Part shown: positions 8,818 through 19,718 of the stretch, piece by piece
Layout: each line of letters begins with the position of its first letter
Numbering within the stretch: position 1 is the stretch's first letter
Assembly: GCA_030849465.1 (NCBI GenBank)
Contig: JARVLF010000005.1
Coordinates: forward strand, 1 to 64,000
Direction: 5' to 3'
DNA: 64,000 bases
Source of the DNA: Moesziomyces globuligerus
Taxonomy: Eukaryota > Basidiomycota > Ustilaginomycetes > Ustilaginales > Ustilaginaceae
Program-made: the position numbers and the translations under genes
The notes under the pieces: model-generated
Told to the model about the DNA's origin: nothing
What the model saw: the letters and a program-made list of their open reading frames with translations, nothing else
Database searches by the model: none

Positions 8818-9345
8818 ATGACAACGACGCTCAGCCTAATTGCGTGGCCAAAGGGTTTCGAGCCAGGCCTAACGGACAACTTTGCTTCCAATGAGGTGAT
8901 TGTTGCTAGCCTCGACGCCGCTGCGGTGTGGCGGTGCCTCAACAATACAGACGAGTGGCCAGGCTACTACTCGAACGCCAGTGATATCCGATTTCCCAAC
9001 GACGACGGTCCCGAGCTCTCGCAAGACGTCTACTTTCGCTTCACCACGTTTGGATTTGCCGTTGAGGCCAAAGTCATCGAGTGGCAGCCACCGACGGATA
9101 AGAAGCCAGGACGGGTGTCGTGGCACGGCTGGGTCGAGGGGGATCAAGATCACCGGCTGGATGTCATCCACGCGTGGATCATCGAGGATCTCTCGCACAA
9201 TCGTGTCAGGGTTCTCACCCAAGAAACTCAGATTGGCAAGCCGGCCAAAGAGCTGGCATCGGTCCTGCCCAATCCCATGATCAACGGCCATCAAGAGTGG
9301 CTCGTCGGCCTCGTCAAGTGTGCACGATCCAAACAGTTGGCATGA
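8818..9345 (+). CDS. SRPBCC-domain (START/polyketide cyclase-like) protein
   Basis: 175 aa from ATG 8818; a longer frame begins only with TTG. The pattern ASLDAAAVWRCLNNTDEWPGYYSNA at the start, a central beta-rich stretch (VYFRFTTFGFAVEAKVIEWQPP, RVSWHGWVEG) and a C-terminal helix (GHQEWLVGLVKCA) fit the helix-grip fold of the SRPBCC superfamily, which binds small hydrophobic ligands. No catalytic assignment is possible. Single exon, cytosolic (no signal peptide). Its compact size and position next to a decayed VOC gene near the telomere suggest an accessory, possibly transferred, gene. Confidence 0.7.
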   Translation: MTTTLSLIAWPKGFEPGLTDNFASNEVIVASLDAAAVWRCLNNTDEWPGYYSNASDIRFPNDDGPELSQDVYFRFTTFGFAVEAKVIEWQPPTDKKPGRVSWHGWVEGDQDHRLDVIHAWIIEDLSHNRVRVLTQETQIGKPAKELASVLPNPMINGHQEWLVGLVKCARSKQLA

Positions 9346-9660
9346 TACCCTCTCCCTGCACGTTTCTCCAGGAATCATCATCTCTGTATTTTCAGAAAGC
9401 AACGGTGGTCCGGGAGCGGCGCCAAGTCCGAAAGACGTAAAGGAGAGATTAACATTTCGAAATCAACGTCGAGTTCTTGCCCGCGGACTTGGTCCGAGGC
9501 CTCTGCGAGCAGACCACGTCATAGGGTTAGGCTGTGACAATCTCTAGCTTATATCACGAGTCGTAGTGCGCAGAACAAGACCCAGAGTGAACATAGTCGT
9601 CTGACATTGATTGCGATCGGCCGGTCGTGTGTGAGGTTGAAAAGGAGCGATGTCGAGGGT
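9346..9660. other. Intergenic between convergent genes
   Basis: No gene seen. It separates the 3' ends of the SRPBCC gene (plus) and a small minus-strand frame. Confidence 0.5.
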
Positions 9661-10008
9661 TTACCAGCGGGGCTGGTCATTGCTGATCCGTACCATATCA
9701 ATGCCGGCATCGAGCCAGTCGAGTCCGGCTTCTTTAAGTACCTTACCCTTGTCATCGTACTGTGCCTCTCTGAATGCGAGCTTGTACCCAAGCAGGTCCA
9801 TCTCGGGGACGCTCTGATCGGCGTCGGGCGTCCACAGCGAAGGACAACCACCGACACCCTGGTCCATGTAGCTGCTTCCGTCGATTCTGATAGCGGCGCG
9901 AGGGATCTCATAGGATCCCAAACGGCTCACAGAAGGAGTTGGGGGAGCAGGGAGGGGGACACTCGTCAGCAAATACGACGGAGGTTTGTCCCGAAAATCG
10001 CGCTGCAT
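9661..10008 (-). CDS. Small hypothetical protein, 115 aa
   Basis: ATG at 10008 opens a 115-codon frame with normal protein-like composition. A Pro-rich start is followed by GSYEIPRAAIRIDGSSYMDQGVGG, an acidic centre (WTPDADQSVPEMDLLGYKL) and AGLDWLDAGIDMVRISN. I do not recognise it. It begins 52 bases after the stop of RAD18 on the same strand. A GTAAAC just after the last codons could be a splice donor, so the true protein may be longer. No signal peptide or membrane segment. Confidence 0.45.
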   Translation of the reverse strand: MQRDFRDKPPSYLLTSVPLPAPPTPSVSRLGSYEIPRAAIRIDGSSYMDQGVGGCPSLWTPDADQSVPEMDLLGYKLAFREAQYDDKGKVLKEAGLDWLDAGIDMVRISNDQPRW

Positions 10009-10059
10009 TGGTCGGTCGGCGCTAGAAGCTGGCGGACGTGAACGACCGTGGGTTGCGGG

Positions 10060-11337
10060 CTACTGACCGTCGAGTGGCGGTGGCTCGGTGGCGGGGGGTT
10101 GGGTTGGTTGGTGTAGGTGTTTGTCCCTCTTTGCGGTGGATCTTGCCTGTTGGACGAGCTGGTCAAAGTGCGACTTGTTGGAGCTGACCCAGGTCTGGCG
10201 CTGGCGCTCTACCTGGGCGGTGTGATCCTTTGCCGAGGCGCGAGTGCGTTCCCAGGCGGCCAGCTCCTTGCGAAGCTGTGCGGCGGTGCGCCTCGCCTTT
10301 GTCGAATCGAGGTTGGCGTTCCAGAGGTTGATCCACTGTCGATGACGCTCGACGAGGCGTTCGCGGTCGCCGGCGGTGGGCAGGCCGGCGTCGTCGAGCA
10401 GCTTGCGCAGCTCGCGCTCGGAGCGCAGGTTGTACTGCGGCCGAACGAGCCGCTTTTCCATGGCCGCTGCGCTCTCGGTGTTGGAGGTCGAGGTCGAGGT
10501 GGATGTGGATGTGGAGGCCGAGGCGTTGGAGGTGAACCAGGAGGTGGTGGAGGGTTTGGATCGCGGGGCGAGTCCGCGCTCTTCGGGTGTGGGCTCGGGA
10601 AAGCCCGGATGGCAGTTTGCGCTGTCGAGATGGCGGTTGAGCGCGGTGACGGTGAATCGGTGGCTGCAGATGGGACATTGGACGAGGTCGTCGGCCTTTA
10701 GCTCGCGGTCCGGCTGGCGTTCCGGCTGTGCGGGTTCGCCAGCATCAATGTAGTCCGAGTCGTCGTCGTCGTGGACGGTGAGGGGCGATGAGCGGGAGCC
10801 TGTGGATGCGTCTGGTGGGGCGGGATTGGGGTTGGGGTTGGGGTTGGAGTCGATGCGGATGCGTTTGGACCTGCGTGGACTTGGAGTGCTGGCTGTGCGT
10901 GGTGATTGCGGCGTGGCGTTCGCCGTGGTGGTGGTGGTGGTGGTGGTGGTGGTGGTGGGCGGCGGTTGTGCCTGGAGGCGAGCGAGAAAGAGGCGAGCGC
11001 GCTTCCACTCGAGTGCGGTGATTTCGAGGAGGGGTTGTGGGACGAGTTCCGAGTCGTAGGCCTTGTTCTGCCTGCATTTGGGGCAGAAGCTGCCGCTGTT
11101 GCCGGACTGGTTGATGTGTGTGCGGATGCAGGTGGAGCAAAAGGTGTGGTTGCAGCGCTTGAGCGAGACGGGCGACGAGTAGATGTCAAAGCAGAGCTCG
11201 CAGCGGAGCGAGGCGTCGAGGTTGCGCAGCGCGGCAAAGTCGCCGTGCCAGTCCGAGGGGTCGGTGACGTCGTGCATCATCGCAGCGACCGCGGAAGAAG
11301 AGGAGGACGAGGAGGAGGTGAAGGTGGAAGGTTGCAT
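10060..11337 (-). CDS. RAD18: RAD18, post-replication repair E3 ubiquitin ligase
   Basis: 425 aa from ATG 11337 (MQPSTFTSSS); an upstream extension runs through a repeat and lacks an ATG in good context. A C3HC4 RING finger (CELCFDIYSSPVSLKRCNHTFC...CPKC) lies at about residues 45-90. A Thr-homopolymer linker follows. A UBZ4 ubiquitin-binding finger (CPICSHRF...RHLDSANC) lies near 221-243. A SAP-like DNA-binding segment (LRSERELRKLLDDAGLPTAGDRERLVERH) lies near 300-335. This domain order is diagnostic of RAD18, which with RAD6 monoubiquitinates PCNA at stalled replication forks. Intronless. The gene is divergent from CHD1 with tRNA-Val between them. Confidence 0.95.
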   Translation of the reverse strand: MQPSTFTSSSSSSSSAVAAMMHDVTDPSDWHGDFAALRNLDASLRCELCFDIYSSPVSLKRCNHTFCSTCIRTHINQSGNSGSFCPKCRQNKAYDSELVPQPLLEITALEWKRARLFLARLQAQPPPTTTTTTTTTTTANATPQSPRTASTPSPRRSKRIRIDSNPNPNPNPAPPDASTGSRSSPLTVHDDDDSDYIDAGEPAQPERQPDRELKADDLVQCPICSHRFTVTALNRHLDSANCHPGFPEPTPEERGLAPRSKPSTTSWFTSNASASTSTSTSTSTSNTESAAAMEKRLVRPQYNLRSERELRKLLDDAGLPTAGDRERLVERHRQWINLWNANLDSTKARRTAAQLRKELAAWERTRASAKDHTAQVERQRQTWVSSNKSHFDQLVQQARSTAKRDKHLHQPTQPPATEPPPLDGQ

Positions 11338-11452
11338 GGTGAAGAGGGAGGGTGAGGGTGAGGGTGCATGCTGCGCATGGCGTAACGTGGTTGGTATGGT
11401 GGTGAGTGAGCAAGCAATCCAAGCAGCGCAGAGTTGATCTCGAATCGTCGAT

Positions 11453-11503
11453 TGCGAAGTGCGAAATGCGAAGTGCGAAATGCGAAATGCGAAATGCGAA
11501 ATG
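11453..11503. repeat. 7-bp microsatellite TGCGAAA/G
   Basis: About seven copies of a TGCGAA(A/G) heptamer lie in the upstream region of RAD18. The wider region 11338-11585 holds no gene. Confidence 0.85.
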
Positions 11504-11585
11504 CTCAGCCGTGTGGAGTGGCCAGCCGGGCGGCTTGGTGTGGCGTTGGTATGTGAACGCAATCCCGTTCTGCTGAGAACAACAC

Positions 11586-11689
11586 GGTTTCTTGGCGCAG
11601 TTGGTTAGCGCGTCTCCTTAACAATTCTGATCTGCTCGGATCGTTAGGGCTTACGGAGGAGGTCGCCGGTTCGAACCCGGCAGAAATCA
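11586..11689 (+). tRNA. tRNA-Val(AAC) with 30-base intron
   Basis: The acceptor stem GGTTTCT pairs with AGAAATC (one G-T wobble), discriminator A at 11689. The D arm is GCGC-loop-GCGC. The anticodon stem TCTCC pairs with GGAGG around the loop TTAACA|C, giving anticodon AAC at 11620-11622. The T arm is GCCGG-TTCGAAC-CCGGC. An intron occupies 11624-11653, exactly after position 37, the canonical nuclear tRNA intron site. Internal A box TTGGCGCAGTTGG and B box GGTTCGAACCC are intact. Confidence 0.95.
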
Positions 11690-11693
11690 GTCC

Positions 11694-11707
11694 TTTTTTT
11701 TTTTTTT
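11694..11707 (+). terminator. Pol III terminator, T14
   Basis: A run of 14 T starts five bases after the tRNA-Val 3' end, a standard RNA polymerase III stop. Confidence 0.9.
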
Positions 11708-12190
11708 GGTTCGAGGACGTCGGGATGGCCGAGTGGGGCGGGTGTGGTTGTGGTTGTGATTGTGACGAGTCGACTCTGTTCGGCACGTCCGTGCTCGTCG
11801 GTCGACGCCGTGTCGCATCGCGTCGGGAGGGGTCCGAGCTTGGGCAGACGTCACGCGCCGACTTGGAAATCGCATTTCGCTGCATTTCGCCGCACTTTGC
11901 GGCATTTCGCCCGAGACGGCTCGCCCGAGACGGCTCGCCCGAGACGGCTCGTCGTCGTTGTTGCGCCAACACTGCAACGGTGCCCGGCGAGACGTCTGAT
12001 GGCGAGCGCCGCCCTTTTTTTTCCCCCTGCGAGTGAGCCTGCCTTGGGCTGCGTGGGCGATTGGCGCGGTTCATTTCGAGCGAGCAAGCGCCGTCGCCAT
12101 CCCTTTGTCGCCTACCCATCATCACGCGCCCACAGCATGCTAGCCTAGCCTCCCCTCCCCTCCAGCATTCACTCACTCGGCATCCGCACC
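11708..12190. other. CHD1 upstream region with a 14-bp triplication
   Basis: No gene. It holds three direct copies of CCCGAGACGGCTCG at about 11909-11951 and several TTTCGC-type words just before them. It serves as the promoter side of CHD1. Confidence 0.6.
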
Positions 12191-15100
12191 ATGTCCCAAC
12201 AACACGCAGAGCATGAGCATGAGCATGCCACCCTCCCCTCTCGCCCACGTCGCGACTCGTCCCCCTTGTCAGACGCTTCCCAAAAGCCAGCAACAACAGC
12301 ACCCCCGCGTCGCCTCACCACCACCACCACCACCACCGCCGACGACGACGACGACGAGCAAGATGACGTGAAACCAGCACACCTCCAACTCGACCGCACC
12401 AAGGCCGCAGACTTGTCCCCCACCTCGTCCCGCAACACCTCGCCCTCCCGCTCATCCGCAAAGCCAGACCGCACCCACCTCCTCGAGGCCGAAAACGACC
12501 CCGACCTCTACGGCCTCCGCAGATCCGGTCGCGCAAGCAGAAAATCCTACACCGACCTCAACGACGACGACGACGATATCCCCAATTCGGGCGATGACGA
12601 CGACGACGCCGCAGCTGCAGCAGCAGCAGCAGCAGCCTCCGTCTCGCGCTCCTCCTCCTCCTCGGACAACGACGACGACGACGCCTCCCAGGACGACGAG
12701 TTCGACCCGCCCAAGTCCAAGCAAAAGCGCAAGCTCAAGCTCAAGCGCTCCTCGGCGCCACGCCTCGACTCGGCAGACCTCGAGGCCTCGCGCGTCTCGA
12801 GCCGCAACGGCAGGCGCATCCCCAACTACACCGACGACTATGCAGACCTCGGCGACGACGACCCCTTTGAGGACGAGGCAGACGAAATCGCACAGTCCCA
12901 CGCAGGCCACGCAGACAACCTCGACCAGGAGGAGGACGTCATCGAGAGCATCGTCGGCCACGAGCGCCACGAGGACCGCCTCGACGACAAGCACGACTCG
13001 CCCACCCAGAACCTCCGCTTCATCGTAAAGTGGAAGGGCTACTCCCACCTCCACAACACGCACGAGACCTACGACTTCCTCCGCCCCTACCGCGGCTTCA
13101 AACGCGTAGACAACTACATCAAGTCGGTCTACCATCGCCAAGCCGCCCTCCTCGCAGATCCAAACGCCTCGCCCGAAGACATCGAGGCGCTCCAGATCGA
13201 AAAGGAGCGCCAGCAGCAGCTCATCGACAGCTTCAAGACCGTCGAACGCATCCTCGCACAACGCGACAACCACGCCACCAAGGACATCCCCTACCCGCAC
13301 CTCGCCTTCCTCGTAAAGTGGAAGGGCCTCCCCTACGCAGACTGCACCTGGGAGGCAGAGGAGGAGATCAAGGACATCGCCGCACAACCCATCGCCGCCT
13401 ACCTCGCACGCTCCGCCTCCATCACCGTCCCCTGGCGCTCCCAGTCCTTCGCGCACGCACGCCCAAAGTACACCCGCATGACCGAACAGCCCGCCTACAT
13501 CAGCGCAGGCACCCTCAAGGACTTTCAGATGACCGGCCTCAACTGGCTCGCCTACCTCTGGTCCAAACGCGAGAACGGCATCCTCGCAGACGAGATGGGC
13601 CTCGGCAAGACCGTGCAGACCGTCGCCTTCCTCTCCTACCTCTTCCACTCGTGCTACCAGTACGGGCCCTTCCTCGTCGTCGTCCCCCTCTCCACCCTCC
13701 CCGCCTGGATGAACCAGTTCGAGCACTGGGCGCCCGACCTCAACGCCATCGCCTACATCGGCAACAGCGCAAGCAGAGACATGATCCGCCAGTACGAATT
13801 CGGCCCGCCCAAAAAGATGATCTTCAACGTCCTCGTCACCACCTACGAATTCATCCTCAAGGACCGCGCCGAGCTCGGCCAGATCAAGTGGCAGTACCTC
13901 GCCGTCGACGAGGCCCACCGCCTCAAAAACTCCGAAGCGCAGCTCTACGAGGCGCTCAACAGCTTCCACGCCGCCGGCAAGCTCCTCATCACCGGCACGC
14001 CCCTCCAGAACAACGTCAAGGAGCTCATCGCCCTCCTCCACTTCCTCCGCCCCGATCAGTTTGACCTCGACGTCGACTTTGACATCAACAACGTCGACCA
14101 GACCGTCATCAAGGAGCTCCACGAGAAGCTCGACAACGTCATGCTCCGGCGCCTCAAGAAGGACGTCGTCAAGGAGCTCCCCACAAAGTCCGAAAAGATC
14201 CTCCGCGTCGAAATGTCGGCCATGCAGCAGCGCATGTACAAGGCCATCCTCACCCGCAACTACTCGCTCCTCAGCGGCGCCACCACCGCCCAGTTCTCGC
14301 TCCTCAACATCGCCATCGAACTCAAAAAGGCCTCCAACCACCCCTACCTCTTTGACGGCACCGAGGTCATCTCGGACAGCCGCGACGAGACGCTCAAGGG
14401 CCTCGTCATGCACTCCGGAAAGATGGTCCTCCTCGACAAGCTCCTCGCCCGCCTCAAGGCCGACGGACACCGCGTCCTCATCTTCAGCCAGATGGTCCGC
14501 ATGCTCGACATCCTCTCCGACTACATGTCGCTCCGCGGCTACCTCCACCAGCGCCTCGACGGCACCGTCTCCTCCGACGTCCGCAAGAAGGCCATCGAGC
14601 ACTTCAACGCAGACGGCTCGCCCGACTTTGCCTTCCTCCTCTCCACCCGCGCCGGCGGCCTCGGCATCAACCTCGAGACCGCCGACACGGTCATCATCTT
14701 TGACAGCGACTGGAATCCGCAGAACGACCTGCAGGCCATGGCCCGCGCGCATCGCCTCAACTCCAAGTTCCACGTCAGCGTCTTCCGCCTCCTCACAAAG
14801 GACACGGTCGAGGAGGACGTGCTGGAGCGCGCAAAGCGCAAGATGGTGCTCGAATACGCCATCATCCACCAGATGGACACGTCCGGCACCAACTTTGCCC
14901 CCAAGGGCTCTGCCAAGAACCAGCCGCAGTTCAGCAAGGAGGAGCTCGGCGCCATCCTCAAGTTTGGCGCCCAAAACATGTTCAAGAGCGACAACGAGGA
15001 CGGCCAGCAGAAGAAGCTCGACGAGATGGACCTCGACGACATCCTCTCGCACGCCGAAGCGCACGAGACCGAGGTCGACCCCACGGGCAGCTCGGCAGGC

Positions 15101-17233
15101 GGTCAGGAGTTCCTCAAGTCGTTCGCCCAGGTGCAGGACTTTAAGGCCGACGTCAGCTGGGACGACATCATCCCGCTCGAGGAGCGTCAGAAGGTCGAAG
15201 AGGAGGAGCGCAAAAAGGCGGTCGAGGAAGCCGCCGCCGCCGCAAGCTCGTCGCGCCGACGCGCCGCCGCCCAGGTGGCGCCGGGCGCGTACGACAATGG
15301 CGAGGCCGACGACCGCGCCACCTCGCCCGGCGCGGGCAAGGACGCCGCCAGCAAACGCTCGCGCAAGACGGCGGCGCAGCGCTCGGTCGAGATGAAGGAG
15401 CGCGACCTGCGCGTGCTCATCCGCGGCATCCAGCGATGGGGCGACATCCGCTACAAGACCGATCCCATCATCAAGGAGGGCAAGCTGCAGGACAAGAACC
15501 GACAGGTGCTCTACCAGATCTCGGACGAGCTCGTCAAGACGTGCGAGGAGGCGGTGGCCGAGCACAACGCCTTTATGAAGGGCAAGCAGGAGCGCGGCGA
15601 GGAGATCTCGTCGGCGCTGCGCCAGAAGGCCGTGCTCGTCTCGTGCCGCGGCATCACGGGCATCAATGCCGAGACGGTGCTCATCCGCCACTACGACCTC
15701 CGGCTGCTCGCCGAGTCGCTCGACAACGCCGACGATCCGCTGCAGTGGCGCGTCCCCTCGGAGCACCTCAAGGCTACGCTCAACTGGGCCGGCGGCTGGG
15801 ACGCCAAGGACGATGCGATGCTGCTCGTCGGCATCTGGAAGTACGGCTTTGGCGCGTGGGAGCAGATCGAGACCGATCCGGACCTCGGCATGGAGGGCAA
15901 GTTCTTCCTCGAGGAAGGCAAGAAGGCCAACCAGGAGCCGCAGGCGGCCGAGAAGGACGCGCCTCGCAGCGGCACCTCGGGCCCGCCGCAGGGCAAGCCG
16001 CGTCCGATCCCCAACGCGATCCACCTCGTCCGTCGCGGCGACTACCTGCTCAAGGTGCTGCGCGAGTACGACGACAATGCCAAGGCGTACCAAAAGAGCC
16101 TCGCCGAGGGAGGCGGCAAGAGCAGCAAAAAGGCGCGGAAGAGTCCGTCGCCGACCCACTCGCCGGCGCCGGCAGGCAAGGCGGGACGAGGCGCTTCGGG
16201 GTCCGCTGCGGCCGACAAGCGGCGTCCGGCGCCCGTCTACTCGTCGGACTCGTCGGACGAGAGCGAGTACTCGAGCATGGACGAAGCCGAGTGCAAGGAG
16301 CTGATGCGTCCGTGCAAGAAGCAGCTCAAGCGGCTGCGCGACGGGACGGACGATCTGGAGCGCGACCAGAAGGTGTCGGTGCTCAAGGAGTGCCTCTCGG
16401 CGATCGGCGGCCACATTGACCATCTGCTCGAGACGAAGTTCGCCAGCCTCTCGTCCAAGGACAAGGACCGCTGGTTCCACCATCTCTGGGCGTTTTCCGC
16501 CTTCTTCTGGCCCAAGAAGGTCAAGCCGTCCAAGCTGCGCGCCATCTTCAACAAGCTCGTCATGACCGGGCCGACGACGACAACGACGACGACGACGACG
16601 ACGGCAGCAGCGCCCGCAGCGTCGGCAGCCGCGCGCGGAGCTGCGAGCGGCGGAGCCGGATCGCCCAACGCGGCGAGCGGCCGAGTCAAGAGCGAGAGCG
16701 CGAGTGCGGCTAGCGAGAGTGGAGGTGGACATGGCAGCGGTGGTGGATCGGCGCCGATCGAGATCAAGCGCAAGGCGAATCCGCTGCAGGATGCTCCGAT
16801 CCCCAAGAAGCCGCGGACGTCGATGGAGCCCTCGGGAGGTCGGGGCTACGGCAACGGCTACGGCGGCTCGCCTGGTGGAGGCAATGCGCCTTACGGCGCA
16901 CCCTACTATCCGCCGCAGCAAGGGGGCTATGGCGGAGGAGGAGGAGGAGGAGGAGGAGGGCATGCAGCCCATCCGGGACCGCCGCCGCCACCGCCGCCGG
17001 CGCACGCGTACGGCGGCGGCGGCGGCGGAGGACGCGAGTCGTATCCGCCCGGCGCGTATGGTGATCGACGCGAGTCGCCGTACCGCGAGGGCCGCGATCG
17101 CGACTACCGCGAGCCAAGGTACGCCTATCCGCCGCCGCCGCCTCCGCCGAGTGGCGGCGGCTACGGCGGCTACCAGTCGTATCCTCCACCTCCGCCTCCT
17201 CCGCACGGTCACGGCTACGACTACCGTGGATGA
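12191..17233 (+). CDS. CHD1: CHD1-type chromatin remodelling ATPase
   Basis: 1680 aa, single exon, ATG at 12191. The N terminus is acidic and Ser-rich. Two chromodomains (about 250-330 and 350-415, with [10 protein letters not shown] and [16 protein letters not shown]) bind methylated histone H3 tails. The SNF2 motor follows, with Walker A DEMGLGKT near 467, DEAH near 572 and the helicase C motif [11 protein letters not shown] near 816. A SANT/SLIDE-like DNA-binding region lies at about 1070-1300. A CHD1 C-terminal helical domain ([18 protein letters not shown]...HIDHLLE) lies near 1365-1455. The tail is Gly/Tyr/Pro-rich with polyproline and polyglycine runs. CHD1 spaces nucleosomes over transcribed genes. 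The long antisense frame across this gene is a composition effect. Confidence 0.97.
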   Translation: MSQQHAEHEHEHATLPSRPRRDSSPLSDASQKPATTAPPRRLTTTTTTTADDDDDEQDDVKPAHLQLDRTKAADLSPTSSRNTSPSRSSAKPDRTHLLEAENDPDLYGLRRSGRASRKSYTDLNDDDDDIPNSGDDDDDAAAAAAAAAASVSRSSSSSDNDDDDASQDDEFDPPKSKQKRKLKLKRSSAPRLDSADLEASRVSSRNGRRIPNYTDDYADLGDDDPFEDEADEIAQSHAGHADNLDQEEDVIESIVGHERHEDRLDDKHDSPTQNLRFIVKWKGYSHLHNTHETYDFLRPYRGFKRVDNYIKSVYHRQAALLADPNASPEDIEALQIEKERQQQLIDSFKTVERILAQRDNHATKDIPYPHLAFLVKWKGLPYADCTWEAEEEIKDIAAQPIAAYLARSASITVPWRSQSFAHARPKYTRMTEQPAYISAGTLKDFQMTGLNWLAYLWSKRENGILADEMGLGKTVQTVAFLSYLFHSCYQYGPFLVVVPLSTLPAWMNQFEHWAPDLNAIAYIGNSASRDMIRQYEFGPPKKMIFNVLVTTYEFILKDRAELGQIKWQYLAVDEAHRLKNSEAQLYEALNSFHAAGKLLITGTPLQNNVKELIALLHFLRPDQFDLDVDFDINNVDQTVIKELHEKLDNVMLRRLKKDVVKELPTKSEKILRVEMSAMQQRMYKAILTRNYSLLSGATTAQFSLLNIAIELKKASNHPYLFDGTEVISDSRDETLKGLVMHSGKMVLLDKLLARLKADGHRVLIFSQMVRMLDILSDYMSLRGYLHQRLDGTVSSDVRKKAIEHFNADGSPDFAFLLSTRAGGLGINLETADTVIIFDSDWNPQNDLQAMARAHRLNSKFHVSVFRLLTKDTVEEDVLERAKRKMVLEYAIIHQMDTSGTNFAPKGSAKNQPQFSKEELGAILKFGAQNMFKSDNEDGQQKKLDEMDLDDILSHAEAHETEVDPTGSSAGGQEFLKSFAQVQDFKADVSWDDIIPLEERQKVEEEERKKAVEEAAAAASSSRRRAAAQVAPGAYDNGEADDRATSPGAGKDAASKRSRKTAAQRSVEMKERDLRVLIRGIQRWGDIRYKTDPIIKEGKLQDKNRQVLYQISDELVKTCEEAVAEHNAFMKGKQERGEEISSALRQKAVLVSCRGITGINAETVLIRHYDLRLLAESLDNADDPLQWRVPSEHLKATLNWAGGWDAKDDAMLLVGIWKYGFGAWEQIETDPDLGMEGKFFLEEGKKANQEPQAAEKDAPRSGTSGPPQGKPRPIPNAIHLVRRGDYLLKVLREYDDNAKAYQKSLAEGGGKSSKKARKSPSPTHSPAPAGKAGRGASGSAAADKRRPAPVYSSDSSDESEYSSMDEAECKELMRPCKKQLKRLRDGTDDLERDQKVSVLKECLSAIGGHIDHLLETKFASLSSKDKDRWFHHLWAFSAFFWPKKVKPSKLRAIFNKLVMTGPTTTTTTTTTTAAAPAASAAARGAASGGAGSPNAASGRVKSESASAASESGGGHGSGGGSAPIEIKRKANPLQDAPIPKKPRTSMEPSGGRGYGNGYGGSPGGGNAPYGAPYYPPQQGGYGGGGGGGGGGHAAHPGPPPPPPPAHAYGGGGGGGRESYPPGAYGDRRESPYREGRDRDYREPRYAYPPPPPPPSGGGYGGYQSYPPPPPPPHGHGYDYRG

Positions 17234-17552
17234 GCGAGCATAGCAGCGTCCGAAATGCAAAGTGTGAATCGTGCAGCATGGACCCGAGCGAGAGTGAGGA
17301 TACGAGCGACGGTCTAACATAACTGTGCGCTGCGGGCACGGGGCACTTGATGAGTGCCACGCCGCTCAGTCGTCAGTCACGAGTGGCTTGTGCCATGCAT
17401 GCATCGAGAGAAGCAGCACGGTCGATTTCGCCGCGAGTAGCTAGCCTCCCACCACCATCATCCCATCGACACCCCCCCCCCCCCCCCGCGGCGCGCGCTT
17501 CGACTCGTCTCTTCTCATCATGCCGCATGCGTTGGCAGCCTAAACCCCCATC
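17234..17552. other. Intergenic with a 17-base C homopolymer
   Basis: No gene. A run of 17 C at 17472-17488 lies about 65 bases before the ATG of the LysM gene, in its likely 5' leader. Confidence 0.6.
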
Positions 17553-18486
17553 ATGTCGGCGTCACCCTGGCTCTCTGCATCCGATGCGCAACACACGCCT
17601 GGTCTCGTCACGCCGGCCGACGTGGATCCCTGGGCTGCCATCGACGGGGACCGTGACCTTCTGCAGCCCGGCACAGCACATCATGCCCAGCATCGCCAGC
17701 AGCAGCTTCGCAGTCGCAAGTCGTCTTCGTTCCTAACCTCGGCCTCGGCTTCCTCGGCAACCACATCCACTTCGCACGTCGTAGATCGACATCCCCTCCG
17801 CTCGCCTTCTCCCGGCCAAGGGCTCGGCGCGTCGACGCGGCCCGAACCATCACGCAGACCGTCGGCAGTGGCGGCCGAATGGAAGGCCATCGGCGCGGGG
17901 CTCGCGGGCCTCTTTGGCGCCTCGTCCTCCTCCACCAGCTCCGCGGGCTACACCTGGCCCGCCGATCCCGCCTCCAGCTCGACCTCGACCTCGACCTCGA
18001 TCTCGCGTGCGTCTCGATCGACCCACACTCTGGACTCTGCCGATGCGGACGACGAGGCGAGGAAAGGGCGGCCGGCCAATACGGTCGAAAGTACGCTCGG
18101 TCGCCTCGAAGACTGGTTCGGTCTCCGACAGCCGCACCACCCTCCACCACCCACTCGCTCGCATGTCCAACGCCACGCCTCGTCCTCCTCCTCCTCCTCC
18201 GCCGCCACCGCCACCACCACGGCTTCGACTGGTGGGCAAGAGGGGGATTTGGTGCGGGTGCTGATGCATCCCGTGGCGGCTGGCGATACGCTAGCCTCGC
18301 TGGCGCTGCACTATGGAGCCGACATCCAGGTGCTGCGCAAAGCCAACCGACTCTGGCCAGGCGATCCGGTGCAGATCCGCAATACACTCTACATCCCCGT
18401 CGACAGCTGCAAACATCGTCCGCCCAACGCCGAGATCAAGCTGCTCCCCTCGCGCGCCGGCGCCATCGCCTCGGAGAATGCGCCGT

Positions 18487-18524
<38 letters not shown>

Positions 18525-19718
18525 CTGGCGTTTGTACCGAGGCCGGAGGAGCAGGATCTGCTCACGGGCACGCCGGTTGCAGAGATCGCAAGCATGGACT
18601 TCACAGCACAAGCCATCGGAGCGGCGCGGGCGTCGGATCCTGTGGCGCAGTTCATGCCCGAGACCAACATGACCTACACCGACTCGCCCGCGCCCGCGCG
18701 AGCAGCCACCGCTAGCACGGCGAGCTTGACGCCCGGGCTTCGCGCGCTTAACCAAGCCCACGCCGCCAAGGCCAGCCGGACGACGGCGGGGTCGAAGCCG
18801 CCGAGCGTCGCCGCCTCGGCTTCGGGCGCAAGCTCGGGCTTCGTACCTCCGCGCGCGCCCATCCACGTGGCAAAGGTGCCCGCCGACCAGCTGCGCTTCT
18901 TTGCCAACGAGGCCAAACCCTCCAGCACTGCCGCCAGTACCGTGCGCAAGCCGGGCCCGGGCGATGCCGACTACCGCCCTGGCGCGAGCGGGATCGACGA
19001 CCTCCTCGCGCTCTCCGCCGCGCCCAACGGCACCAGCAACGCCAGCACTGCCAGCACTGCGGTGCCGCGGCCGGGCTTATCACGCAACATCTCGATCAGC
19101 ACCACTTCTGCGTCTGCTGCGGAAGACGAGGAGGACGAGTGGCGGCCGAACACGTGGCACTTTGGCAGCAGTACGCACAAGTCGGACGCCAAACCGACAG
19201 GGGCAGGGGGTGGGTATGCGGGATGGAACGATGCGCCCGCTGCAGATGCGATTGTGGCGCAGGCGTACGATGGGGGAGGGGGGCATCGACGACGCCAGGC
19301 GCAGAACTCGCATCGGCTGTTGTACGATCTCGCGGCGGGACTGCCGGCCAATCCGGGCAAGGCGAGCAAATGGGCGCGGCCGATCACGTTTGGTGACTCG
19401 CTCCCCACCACGACCACTCCTACACCGAGCAGTGGAGGTCTGGCAAAGGGCAAGGGTGGGCTGGGACGCTTGTTGGACGACACGATCCGAGGCAGGATCA
19501 GCGTCGAAACGGCGTTAGGGACCGCACTCGACGGCGTGAGACCCAAACCCACTTCCACTCATCCTCCACCTCGCCGCACTCCTCAAGTCGGTGCAGTCTC
19601 GACCACCGTGCGGCGCGAGGAGCGAGTAGCGTCCGTGCCGACACCATCGCCGACGCCATTGCCGGCACAACCGAGCAGCAGCAGCCGCCTCGACTGGACA
19701 AAGCGCAAGGACGATTAG
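17553..19718 (+). CDS. LysM-domain protein, probably intracellular
   Basis: 721 aa from ATG 17553. One LysM domain lies at about residues 235-282 (HPVAAGDTLASLALHYGADIQVLRKANRLWPGDPVQIRNTLYIP). The flanks are Ser/Thr/Ala-rich and predicted disordered, including a long Ala run near 310. A conserved-looking C-terminal segment HRLLYDLAAGLPANPGKASKWARPITFGDSL follows near 585-620. There is no signal peptide or membrane span, so it is unlike secreted chitin-binding LysM effectors. It is closer to the intracellular eukaryotic LysM proteins, whose ligand is not known. Intronless. Confidence 0.8.

Noticed and set aside
12452..17320. 1622-codon open frame antisense to CHD1
   Set aside because: It mirrors the strong GC bias of CHD1 codons, is Val/Leu/Arg/Gly-rich without domains, and has no independent features.
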